Positions 25,341-36,400 of a DNA stretch of 64,000 bases are shown here, piece by piece. The DNA comes from Paramecium octaurelia (Eukaryota > Ciliophora > Oligohymenophorea > Peniculida > Parameciidae): the NCBI GenBank assembly GCA_905182995.1, contig CAJJDP010000118.1, forward strand, positions 177,062-241,061. Direction: 5' to 3'. A program made the translations under genes and the position numbers. The number at the start of each line of letters is the position of its first letter. Position 1 is the stretch's first letter. The notes below the pieces were generated by a model. It saw nothing but the letters and a program-made list of their open reading frames with translations. It was not told the origin of the DNA and ran no database searches.

Positions 25341-25989
25341 ATGCATCAAAGTTTGTTTTCACAGACTGAATAAAAAATCATTAACAACAACAACTACACC
25401 AATAATTTCTTTTCTTTTTGTGATTTGAAACAAAAGTTTGTAGGAAGCTTGTGTCTATTTTACTCCATACTTTTTAAAAAAAGTCATTCCATATTCCACT
25501 AATAAATAGGGCATAAATTAGTTTTTTATATCAATACAACTAAAGAGGATTACATTTTTTTTTCCTTATTGATTTAGTTGGCTTTTAAACAAATACTGAT
25601 GTTGTTGAAAGAAAATCAAAGTGATTTATCTAATTTTCCTAATTTTGTTATTGATACCTGATCCTTATTCGAATTAAAATGGATCCAAAAGATCAATAGA
25701 GATCCAATTAGAATATTCCATCATGAATTCAAAGTAGTTAACACCAGGTATAATTTAATTTGATTAGTTTTAACTTCATATTGCAAATATTTAAATCTTT
25801 TTATTGACATACTCAAAATTGTAGATTAGGTTACTAATCAAATTTTTAGGATCATTATTTTTTGTAAAATTGATTTAATCGAATCTTGAAAAGGGATTAG
25901 TTTTGGAGAAAGATGATGCAGTAGATTTTGCTATTTGGTTATTTTTTTCTTCCAGGTTGGCTCAAAGAATTGTGGTTTTATATTTATGA
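25341..25989 (+). CDS. weak plus-strand coding candidate, two frames
   Basis: From ATG 25341 a frame of 106 codons reaches TGA at 25659-25661. An overlapping frame (LLIPDPYSNQNGSKRSIEIQ..) stays open from about 25640 to TGA 25987-25989. Joining them would need a one-base shift or an unseen intron. Composition is hydrophobic and AT-driven, and no motif is recognised. Just beyond, FKPPPSAKLEAINNSKMIQQ (about 26037-26104) looks more protein-like and may be an exon of the same gene. Confidence 0.25.
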
Positions 25990-26868
25990 TTAACATTTTT
26001 TAAGGGCCTCTCAAAATCCATAGCTTCTATTTTCAAAGAAATTTAAACCGCCCCCATCTGCTAAACTTGAAGCTATTAATAATTCAAAAATGATTCAGTA
26101 GAGGTATGATCCCTTTCTAATAACTGTAAAAATCTTATTTTAGATAATCTAATATAGATAAGAAATATTTATTTTCACATTTAAACTTAAATATATTCTT
26201 ATATTATTAATTAATAATAAACTTTAAAAAATACAGATTGAATATAAAAAATAAGATATAAAGAAATCAAGTCGTAATGAGTATTCATAGATTTGTTGTT
26301 TAATTGAAAATATATAAATTTTATTTTCAAATACAATTCAAAATTCAAAAAATAGTTCTTAATCTCAAAATAAATAATTTTTGTATTAATTTGTTAATTA
26401 AAGTGAGAAACGTAAATAAAAGAGGTCAAACAGTATTTTATGATTATTAGATTTTGCATACTATTCAATAATAATTAAAGGATTTTATCTTCAATAAAGG
26501 GGATGTGCAAACTATTAAAACAAAATATATATTTAATGTTCAAATCAAATATTTCAAATAAATTAGAATATGCTAGCCTCTAAATTTGATTTATGATGTA
26601 AATAATCAATCAAATAATACATTGGGATTTGGTCCAAACATCTAACTGATAAAGAGTGGATAGTGAATGGGTCCTTTTCCATCCTCAAATAATGGACTAA
26701 TAACTACAACCCTAGGCACGTTATGGTCTTGAAAAAGACCTGAACATCTGATGCAAGATATATGTAGTCAATTGAAGACATCAAGCCTTTAACTTCACCT
26801 CTAAAACTTCAATCTATTAGATAGATGATTGAATTTTATATCTCCAATTAGTTTGTGTTTGATATCAA
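25990..26868. other. AT-rich stretch, no supported gene
   Basis: Apart from the short KPPPSAKLE-type segment near 26037-26104, this is A/T-rich sequence with scattered TGA codons on both strands. No RNA gene, repeat or clear intron signal was found. Confidence 0.5.
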
Positions 26869-27371
26869 TCATTATTGAAAGTCTCTGATTTCTTCTTGGA
26901 TCTTTCTAGGAATCTTCAATTCAATTTGATGAAAAAAAGCTTAAGGTATTTGTTGTATCCTTATTTATCTACAAGGTACTTCAATATGTTCCATTCTTGG
27001 GAATTAGTCCTGTCTATGAATAACAAGTTTGCCTTTTATGATTTCAAGGTATGAATGCATTTTTTTACTGTTCACTATGAAAAATGTATAATTAATAATC
27101 TTTTCTCGAAGGGGTACTTTCATAATTGAGAATTTAACCCATCCAGGATTTACATCTACTTTCAATTCGCATTCAATCACATTCATTCTTTAGACTTCTC
27201 TGATTCCATATGACTTCTCCTTTGTCTCTTCCACCCTTGTCCAAAAATGTCCTCATCAAGCATTCTGCTGCTAGGGAGTTTCATAGCTGCTTCTTTTGGG
27301 GAATGGTAAATGTTATGACTCTTAAGAAGCCCTGTATCCCTTAGAACCAGAATTGTATTTGTTCTTGACAT
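26869..27371 (-). CDS. unidentified protein of about 167 residues with one frame break
   Basis: Reverse-strand ATG at 27369-27371 begins MSRTNTILVLRDTGLLKS and continues through SPKEAAMKLPSSRMLDEDIF. At a GGG run near 27238 the frame must move by one base to continue as VEETKEKSYGIREVQRM and CELKVDVNPGWVKFSIMKVP, ending with KIQEEIRDFQQ at TGA 26869-26871. One extra G in the run would restore a single frame, and no intron fits. The two halves overlap as separate short frames if left unrepaired. Family not recognised. The middle looks like a compact globular domain. Confidence 0.55.
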
Positions 27372-29275
27372 AATTAAATTTAAAAAATATTTAAGTCTGT
27401 TTTAACGCATTTCTTACATTCTTGATTTAGCTATATCAACAATGAAATCTCAAAAAATAACAATTATTGGAATTATGCAAATTATTCATCAGGACTAGTC
27501 GTTTCTAAAATTCAAAAGCAAAATCTGGGTGGAGAAGCTTAACATAGGACACTCAGAATGCCCAATATATTTTTACTTTTTATACAATTTTGAGCCAGAT
27601 TCTCAAAAGCATATAGAAGTAGGCTATAAAATTCCATATATATATATAAAAATAAAAAGCAGCAGCAACTCTAAAAGCATAAATTAAAGTAAATATCAAT
27701 CTAAAAATTCATTCTTGAGTCATTATGCTGATTAGTTTATTTTGGTTATAAGTGAAACATGTTTTGGGTAAAATAAAAACTCACGAAATGCTGGTAACTA
27801 ATCAAATATCAAAGATTTTAAGTGGTTGATAATAATAAAACGAATATTTGAATTCTTGGTACCTATTAAAATAAAGGTGTATTGGCACCCATATCAAACA
27901 ACTCATAAAAATCATAATAATGAAAAAAGGTTTACATTAATCCTAGATAGTCTAATCATAGAAGCAAAAGGAATCAAAAATATTGCAAGTAGTGTATCTA
28001 ATACTTTTGGCATAACCTTAAGAACATTAGAACTAAAAATGCATTTATTCATTAGCATCTTTAAATAAATGTATACACAACTATTTCAATCAAAATAAAT
28101 CTCAGATAATTAGAAGGTTGATTATCTCTGTTGCCATATATTTGAGAATGAGTCTTAAATAATAAGAATTTTTAATAATATTATAAATAGGGGTAACAAT
28201 TCAAGATGAAATTTTTTAATCTTGCATCTACTTCTCAGAATGAATAATTAAAAAGCAAATGTTTTGTTAATAAGAAATATGAATGAGATTGAGTCAAAAA
28301 TAAAAAATAATAACATTGGTTTACGCAGAAAGGAACAAACTTGAGTTTAATATGTTTTAGAACTTTGGATAAAGAAATAAATAATACTTAAATCTAATAT
28401 TAAATCAAGTAAAATGTGCATTTACACTTATATTAATTGGTTACACTAACAAATTTGAGTAACTATATTTTTTATATTATCAGGTCCTCATCCGAACAAT
28501 TATTTTAATTTTTACTTTATTTTACCATTAATCTCGAATTCATGCTTTTTAATACTTATAAATATTTAGAAATTAATTATGAAATATTTTTATTAATTAA
28601 TGGTCATAAATATTCTTATAACTCCTATAGGTACTAATACACAATCAAAAGGAGAAGTATCAAATAAAATTCTGAAATTTTAATACAAGAAGAGGTTAAT
28701 TAAGTTTTACACTTTGCAACAGATCGAATTTTGCAACTTTTTTAAATATAGCACTCAAATTTACTTTACAATTAATTGTATAATCTATCTCTAAAAAAAA
28801 AAAATGTATTAAACACCATATATTTTTGTAAAGACCTCCTATTTACAAAAGAATTATTAACAACATTAAGACAATTTTTGCAAATACATCATATATTTGA
28901 AACCGATTTGATCCTTTTTATTGGGATATTTGTTCATCTGGATCATTTTATGGAACGATTTTTAATTATAGAAAAAAATTATTCTGAATTGTTTTTTTTA
29001 TATAAATTGGGTTATTTTACATACTATCGTTTTGCAATGTGCAAATTAATTCCTTTATATCAAATCAAGAGTTTAAGCTTAGCATTTTATTCTATGATGA
29101 TTTTTCAAATTCTAAACCATCTTGTTTTTATACATATATATTATCTATAGTTGATAAGATTCTAATTTTAGAAATGCCTTAATCAAGGCTCATATAAACT
29201 CTTCATCTAATATAATTTTTGTTGTAATGTTACAAAGAAATAATAAGTTCAAAAGGCCCATTATAAAGAAAAATG
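27372..29275. other. AT-rich region without a supported gene
   Basis: Short plus-strand frames exist (27826-28068; 28776 to about 29360, open for 195 codons if TAA/TAG are read as Gln). Their hydrophobic, Phe/Ile/Tyr-rich composition follows base content, and I see no motif, clean start or splice pattern. Runs of A (28793-28804) and T are common. The second frame is the longest and deserves an expression check. Confidence 0.45.
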
Positions 29276-30714
29276 GTATCTGAAGTTCATCTAGATGAGT
29301 TTGTTAAGATATAAAAGTTCCAATGGCTAAACCAATAGTAATCATACATATATTTGCTGAATAATCAGTTTGTTAAGTTTATCGAGTTTATAAGGAGAAT
29401 AATGAGCATTTAACTCTTAATATATATATGTTATAAATTGCGCAAGCACTCCTTTCACTACAATTGTATCTTCATAATAGACAATTGAAAGAATGATTCA
29501 TTCTTTTTATATAATTTTAATCAATTCCCAAAAATAAACTTAAACTTTATATTCATTATAAAGATAACCCCAATTTAATCTTACCCTTCTTCTTTCTAAA
29601 CTATTTTTATTTGAATAAAGCCCAAAGAAAAAGTAACAAGGAATAAGTATTGAGATCAATAAAATAAGAGGGAGGCAAAATTTGAACATCCATTATTTAT
29701 GAGAGGTTGTATCATATCTTTAAGAAACATTAGCGTTAATCCATCTGATCCCAGAGATAACCCTGTAAGAAATAAGTTCAATAAGCCCATTAATTAATTT
29801 GGTTAAAAATAGATGTATAGAAAATATATTATACATGAATTAAATTTAGATTATATATTCATTGGTTTAATTTTATATTTTCTAAATTATCATGTTCACT
29901 TTACTATCATCAGTCAAATTTTACAGTTAATTTCCATCTCTGCATTATTTATTTTTACTTTAATCATTTAAGTCTTCAGTAATTTAAGTTTATTATACTT
30001 TCTTCTATTTATAAAGCTCAATGTGATTTATTCATCTAGGATGCTTTCTATTCTTTTTTTTTTGTAATATTCCTTATATTTTATCAATTAATTGTTATCA
30101 CTGCTTTAACTGAGATGATTATTTCTTCTTTTTTTACAACTAACGTACTACTACTAACTGAGAATCTATAAATCAATATTAAAATGTATAATATCCAATA
30201 TTCCTTATTTAATTACTTTCTAATATTAAATGATTATTTGAAACTGCTTTGCTAATTAACTCATGTGTATGATAATGAACTATTTTTTAAAGTCATATAT
30301 CATTATGGTGTTTATTCAATTAACTAAATGCTAATATAAAGGTACTTATAATTTCTATCCCTTTTCAGTAAAATAATGAAATCATCCAGTTAGTTTTAAT
30401 ATTCTTTAAGAGCATTCTAAAAGCAAGTAAATTTAAGATTTGATCTCTTACTTACAACAATACTAATAGAGAGCTAAAGACATACTTTATAATTAAAATA
30501 GTTATAACTTTTCAAAATATGTATTAAATTTAATAATTAAATATCTTGTAGTACATTCATGTTTAGTGCTCTTCTTAAATAGAAGCATCTTCTAGTTCTT
30601 CAATCTATTGATTCAATTTAATGATCTCTTATTTTTTATTTTTAAGTTTATTTTATTTATTTTAGGCTCTTATCTATTTCATTTATAATTTGTATTCAAG
30701 AGTCTATTATTTTN

Positions 30715-32152
30715 GTATCTGAAGTTCATCTAGATGAGTTTGTTAAGATATAAAAGTTCCAATGGCTAAACCAATAGTAATCATACATATATTTGCTGAA
30801 TAATCAGTTTGTTAAGTTTATCGAGTTTATAAGGAGAATAATGAGCATTTAACTCTTAATATATATATGTTATAAATTGCGCAAGCACTCCTTTCACTAC
30901 AATTGTATCTTCATAATAGACAATTGAAAGAATGATTCATTCTTTTTATATAATTTTAATCAATTCCCAAAAATAAACTTAAACTTTATATTCATTATAA
31001 AGATAACCCCAATTTAATCTTACCCTTCTTCTTTCTAAACTATTTTTATTTGAATAAAGCCCAAAGAAAAAGTAACAAGGAATAAGTATTGAGATCAATA
31101 AAATAAGAGGGAGGCAAAATTTGAACATCCATTATTTATGAGAGGTTGTATCATATCTTTAAGAAACATTAGCGTTAATCCATCTGATCCCAGAGATAAC
31201 CCTGTAAGAAATAAGTTCAATAAGCCCATTAATTAATTTGGTTAAAAATAGATGTATAGAAAATATATTATACATGAATTAAATTTAGATTATATATTCA
31301 TTGGTTTAATTTTATATTTTCTAAATTATCATGTTCACTTTATTATCATCAGTCAAATTTTACAGTTAATTTCCATCTCTGCATTATTTATTTTTACTTT
31401 AATCATTTAAGTCTTCAGTAATTTAAGTTTATTATACTTTCTTCTATTTATAAAGCTCAATGTGATTTATTCATCTAGGATGCTTTCTATTCTTTTTTTT
31501 TTGTAATATTCCTTATATTTTATCAATTAATTGTTATCACTGCTTTAACTGAGATGATTATTTCTTCTTTTTTTACAACTAACGTACTACTACTAACTGA
31601 GAATCTATAAATCAATATTAAAATGTATAATATCCAATATTCCTTATTTAATTACTTTCTAATATTAAATGATTATTTGAAACTGCTTTGCTAATTAACT
31701 CATGTGTATGATAATGAACTATTTTTTAAAGTCATATATCATTATGGTGTTTATTCAATTAACTAAATGCTAATATAAAGGTACTTATAATTTCTATCCC
31801 TTTTCAGTAAAATAATGAAATCATCCAGTTAGTTTTAATATTCTTTAAGAGCATTCTAAAAGCAAGTAAATTTAAGATTTGATCTCTTACTTACAACAAT
31901 ACTAATAGAGAGCTAAAGACATACTTTATAATTAAAATAGTTATAACTTTTCAAAATATGTATTAAATTTAATAATTAAATATCTTGTAGTACATTCATG
32001 TTTAGTGCTCTTCTTAAATAGAAGCATCTTCTAGTTCTTCAATCTATTGATTCAATTTAATGATCTCTTATTTTTTATTTTTAAGTTTATTTTATTTATT
32101 TTAGGCTCTTATCTATTTCATTTATAATTTGTATTCAAGAGTCTATTATTTT
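30715..32152. repeat. near-identical direct repeat of 29276-30713 after a single N
   Basis: N at 30714. 30715-32152 repeats 29276-30713 with offset 1439. One difference was seen: C at 29904 versus T at 31343. New sequence starts at 32153. The block holds AT-rich sequence and the 3' end of the minus-strand gene at 31996-32496 (truncated copy ends at 30557). Confidence 0.92.
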
Positions 32153-32496
32153 GTTCTTTTAAAAAACCTTCCTTGTGACTGTCGTTCGTTCGCTGGATGT
32201 ATTCAAAGATTATATCATTCTATATTAATAATACAAAAACAATTACTTCAAGCTTCTTAAGTTAATATAGATTAGCATTCATGAACAGAATCTCTAAACA
32301 GTTTATGGTTTGGGTTTAATGTGAATAAAACATTCACCATCCATTAATTGTCTGGATGGTGATCTTAATTAAATCCCCATGGCTTTCCAATATTCAATTA
32401 CTCCAAGCTTTCTAATAGCTTTTATGAACTAGCTTTTTATATTAATTATCCAATCTTCACATCAGAAATTTTAATGCGGAATACCTTATTAGTCAT
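31996..32496 (-). CDS. unidentified protein with C-terminal coiled coil
   Basis: Reverse-strand ATG at 32494-32496 begins MTNKVFRIKISDVKIGQLI. It continues through LEQLNIGKPWGFNQDHHPDN and LFTLNPNHKLFRDSVHEC, a globular-looking segment with conserved-type Trp/Gly/His spacing. A 27-nt intron (GTAATTGTTTTTGTATT..ATATAG) probably follows. The remainder is a Lys/Gln/Asn-rich coiled coil (EGFLKEQNNRLLN.., KLNQQIEELEDASIQEEH) ending at TGA 31996-31998. Exon joins need at least one further phase change that I could not place. No family recognised. Head-to-head with the transposase gene, with starts about 50 bases apart. Confidence 0.45.
32335..32361. other. 8-bp inverted repeat (hairpin)
   Basis: CACCATCC, an 11-base loop, then GGATGGTG: a perfect palindromic stem, unusually GC-rich for its surroundings. 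It lies inside the minus-strand gene 31996-32496, so it may just be coding coincidence. Confidence 0.5.
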
Positions 32497-32544
32497 TACC
32501 TTAAATAATAATCAGTTGTTATTAGAGAGCTTGATCTTTTAGGA

Positions 32545-33345
32545 ATGTAGTATCCTTTCAATAAGATGCCATTATAGGCTGAATCTACAGAACCTATGGC
32601 AGCATTGGCTTCCTTGATAGAAATTTGCATGGTCGTTAAATGTAAATATAATTTTTTATTTTCAAACTTCATCAAAATAGTCAAATCTATGGGAATTTCT
32701 TATAAACTAGCATCAAAGATTAATTTTAAAGCCACAACAAGGGTTAATAAAAGTAAATAATATGTATATGCATTAACTACATTATACCATATAAAACAAT
32801 AGAAAGAGATAATTTATATTGATGAAACAGGATTAGGTAAGGATTACATTAGACCTAAAGTTTGGTGTAAGAAAAATTAATCATTTTTTATTGATAGAAT
32901 GGATATTAGAGATAGGATAAACAGAATTGGGGGAATCAGCAAGGATCTTTTATTGTATTAGTGCGTAAGATGCAATGTGAATGCAGAGCTCATTAAAAAT
33001 TACCTAATTAAATTAGTTCATGTTTGTAATTAGCAATATGGATTGAGTAATTATGTCTTCGTGTTTGATAATGCTTCAGTTCATAAGGAAAATAACCTGA
33101 CTAAAGAGGTTTTAAAATATGTTAATCATGTCTATTTGCATCCATATAGTCCAAAATTAAACCCTATTGAGTATGTGTGGAGTGACTTGAAAAGAAGATT
33201 ATCAAAACAAGATTGTCGTACAAGTTTAAAATTGAATTAAGAAATTCACAGCTGCTTTTCTCAAATAAAACAAAAGAATCTAAAAAATTATTAAGAATCA
33301 GTGTATTCAGTTCTGTAAAAGTGCTTGTTAAGAAAAGAATTGTGA
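32545..33345 (+). CDS. Tc1/mariner-type (IS630 superfamily) DDE transposase
   Basis: The frame is open from 32428 and the first in-frame ATG that I favour is 32545; TGA at 33343-33345. The catalytic domain shows the family order: IIYIDETG (first Asp), YVFVFDNASVHK (second Asp, with the DNAxxHK signature) and HPYSPKLNPIEYVWSDLKRRL (third acidic residue Glu in NPIE). The segment before the first Asp (KSMGISYKLASKINFKATTR) fits the linker after the helix-turn-helix. The usual N-terminal DNA-binding half (about 100 residues) is not recognisable, so the gene may be 5'-truncated or diverged. Such genes cut and join DNA of their own element, and Paramecium also carries many degenerate copies linked to IES origin. 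I did not find terminal inverted repeats. Confidence 0.85.
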
Positions 33346-33420
33346 TTATTAAAAATGTGTTTTATAAATGATAATGATAATTAAAATAATTTGTGATTGT
33401 TAAATTTAAGAATATATTAA

Positions 33421-36400
33421 TCAAAATTTAATTGATGTATAAAAGAACTTAATTATGAATTTTGAGTTGTAGATATAGATTGAAGTTGTTGTGGCAACAC
33501 TTTGATTGAATTTTGTCTTCCTTATTAGAGTTGCAAAAAAATAGCAGCCTATGAAAAGGGAAATATATAAAACGGGTAATGTTATCTACCAAATTATTCT
33601 AATATATTGTAAATTTATTTGCAATTCTCTGAGATCGCCTAAGAAGCAATCAAGAGAATAGGAAGAGGTTTAAAGAGGATTTCCAACAGCGTTTAAAGTA
33701 TAATTCAATCCCACTGAAAATTGTAATTAAAAGGTACAGACAGTTTAAGGAACATGAACATTTTGACAATTATTCTGGGTATAGTGATTGAAACAATTAT
33801 CTAGAAATAGTTTGTCAACATCTTAATCAAGGTTCCAGATTAATTCTTGCTCATATATATTGAATTTCTTAAGATTTTAAGTGGTAAGTATTTTGTATAT
33901 TACTCAATTGTTTTTATATTTCCTTACACTTAAATTAGAAGAAAAATAAGGGTTAAAATATCATCACAATTCACAAATTAACTTTAATGATTCCAAAAAT
34001 TAGCAGGATGTTTCTTTCCCTCTCAACACATAGCCCGCATGAAAACCTTTTGACTATTGAATATTATCCATCTCCTCTGGTGTGATATAAATCACATTAT
34101 TCACAAAGTGCACCAATATGACCTATAAAACAAGAACTAGAGTCAAATTTTATAAATATTCTCTATCTCCTTAAGATATTCCTCCTAAACAGTTTTCTTG
34201 TAGGTTAAGGCAGAAATCAATTGCTTTTGTATCGAAATATGGTCTCCAAAACCCTGCTCTTAACACCAATTAATTATTTTAGACATTTATAATGGTTAAA
34301 TCATCTTTAATGTCACATCTTTCAGAGTTTAATGTTAGTGTATATAATCCTTTGCTAAAATCGCACTTTTCGCATGAAAGATTTGTTAAATTTTTTATTT
34401 CTCCAAATTGGCAATCAAAAGTTTTAATATTAATTCTAAGATTATAATTTGAATGGTAGGAAACCAATTCAAATGGAAAGGAATTACTATAAATTGGTAC
34501 ATTAATTGAATTGCAATAAAACTGCAGCTGAAGCACAGTTTCAAGAGGTGCTGAATTATCAAAAGTTAATCAAATCATCAAGATTATAACTCTGAGTGGA
34601 TTTATCAAAATAAATTTGATGTATATTAGTATAATTATTTGCAAACTCTTGGTCTTCATCTTTTGATGTATCAAATTGTCTGCTTGTAATAGTGCAATAT
34701 GAATTATCTAGATTTAAATAGAATTCATATCCCCATCTAATACAAATATTCTAAAAATCAGGTTAGATTTGTAATAGAATTTGTTCTTCCAATCAAAAAT
34801 TTCATATGAAGATATTTTTTTATCCTGTTGGCAAATATACATACTTAAATATTTTTCCATTTATTCCAACATAAGGATTCACTACTACTTCTTGAATCTT
34901 TAAAGTAGAATTGTTAATTTTAGTTGTTGTTGATAAAATTTCAGAATCTTATTTTATTTGTGCAGAGAGTAACTAAAAAATTGATACAATATTATTTCCT
35001 TAAATTGTTGCTGAATTCTTTATTATTTTAAATTTACTTTTTGATAAATTCATAGCAACAGATTCCTAAAAATATTGTAGAAAGTATAATTTAATTTTAA
35101 TGATATTAATTTCCAGTTTGATACTAATACAATCCTCCACCAATAGAGGCCTTGTTCAGTTGAATAATGCTATTATAAATTATCAAATGTTTTTCTATCC
35201 TTTCACAAAAACGGAACCACCTTCTTAGGTGGCTTTATTGAATTAAAAAAGACTATTTTATATGAGGGTATGAATGTAATTTTAAGCAAGTTCCTTGTGC
35301 AGAAATATTATACTAGCAAATATAGTTTCTTATTTCTAGCTCATAATGTAAAGAATAAAGTTCAAATTCATCGAGAATTCTATGCTCTTAGCTTGTCTAC
35401 TTTTCTAGATTTAAGCATCCTTGTTTACCACATGAGGAATTTTGTATTGTGATTGATTCTTATTAATTATACTGAAAGAGACGTAATTAGTTATNTTTTA
35501 TAAATGATAATGATAATTAAAATAATTTGTGATTGTTAAATTTAAGAATATATTAATCAAAATTTAATTGATGTATAAAAGAACTTAATTATGAATTTTG
35601 AGTTGTAGATATAGATTGAAGTTGTTGTGGCAACACTTTGATTGAATTTTGTCTTCCTTATTAGAGTTGCAAAAAAATAGCAGCCTATGAAAAGGGAAAT
35701 ATATAAAACGGGTAATGTTATCTACCAAATTATTCTAATATATTGTAAATTTATTTGCAATTCTCTGAGATCGCCTAAGAAGCAATCAAGAGAATAGGAA
35801 GAGGTTTAAAGAGGATTTCCAACAGCGTTTAAAGTATAATTCAATCCCACTGAAAATTGTAATTAAAAGGTAGTGATTGAAACAATTATCTAGAAATAGT
35901 TTGTCAACATCTTAATCAAGGTTCCAGATTAATTCTTGCTCATATATATTGAATTTCTTAAGATTTTAAGTGGTAAGTATTTTGTATATTACTCAATTGT
36001 TTTTATATTTCCTTACACTTAAATTAGAAGAAAAATAAGGGTTAAAATATCATCACAATTCACAAATTAACTTTAATGATTCCAAAAATTAGCAGGATGT
36101 TTCTTTCCCTCTCAACACATAGCCCGCATGAAAACCTTTTGACTATTGAATATTATCCATCTCCTCTGGTGTGATATAAATCACATTATTCACAAAGTGC
36201 ACCAATATGACCTATAAAACAAGAACTAGAGTCAAATTTTATAAATATTCTCTATCTCCTTAAGATATTCCTCCTAAACAGTTTTCTTGTAGGTTAAGGC
36301 AGAAATCAATTGCTTTTGTATCGAAATATGGTCTCCAAAACCCTGCTCTTAACACCAATTAATTATTTTAGACATTTATAATGGTTAAATCATCTTTAAT

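Noticed and set aside
32496..32760. Minus-strand frame reading through TMQISIKEANAAIGSVDS
   Set aside because: It looked protein-like at first, but it is antisense to the transposase linker (KSMGISYKLASKINF), which fits the family. Only the part below 32496 is kept as a minus-strand gene.
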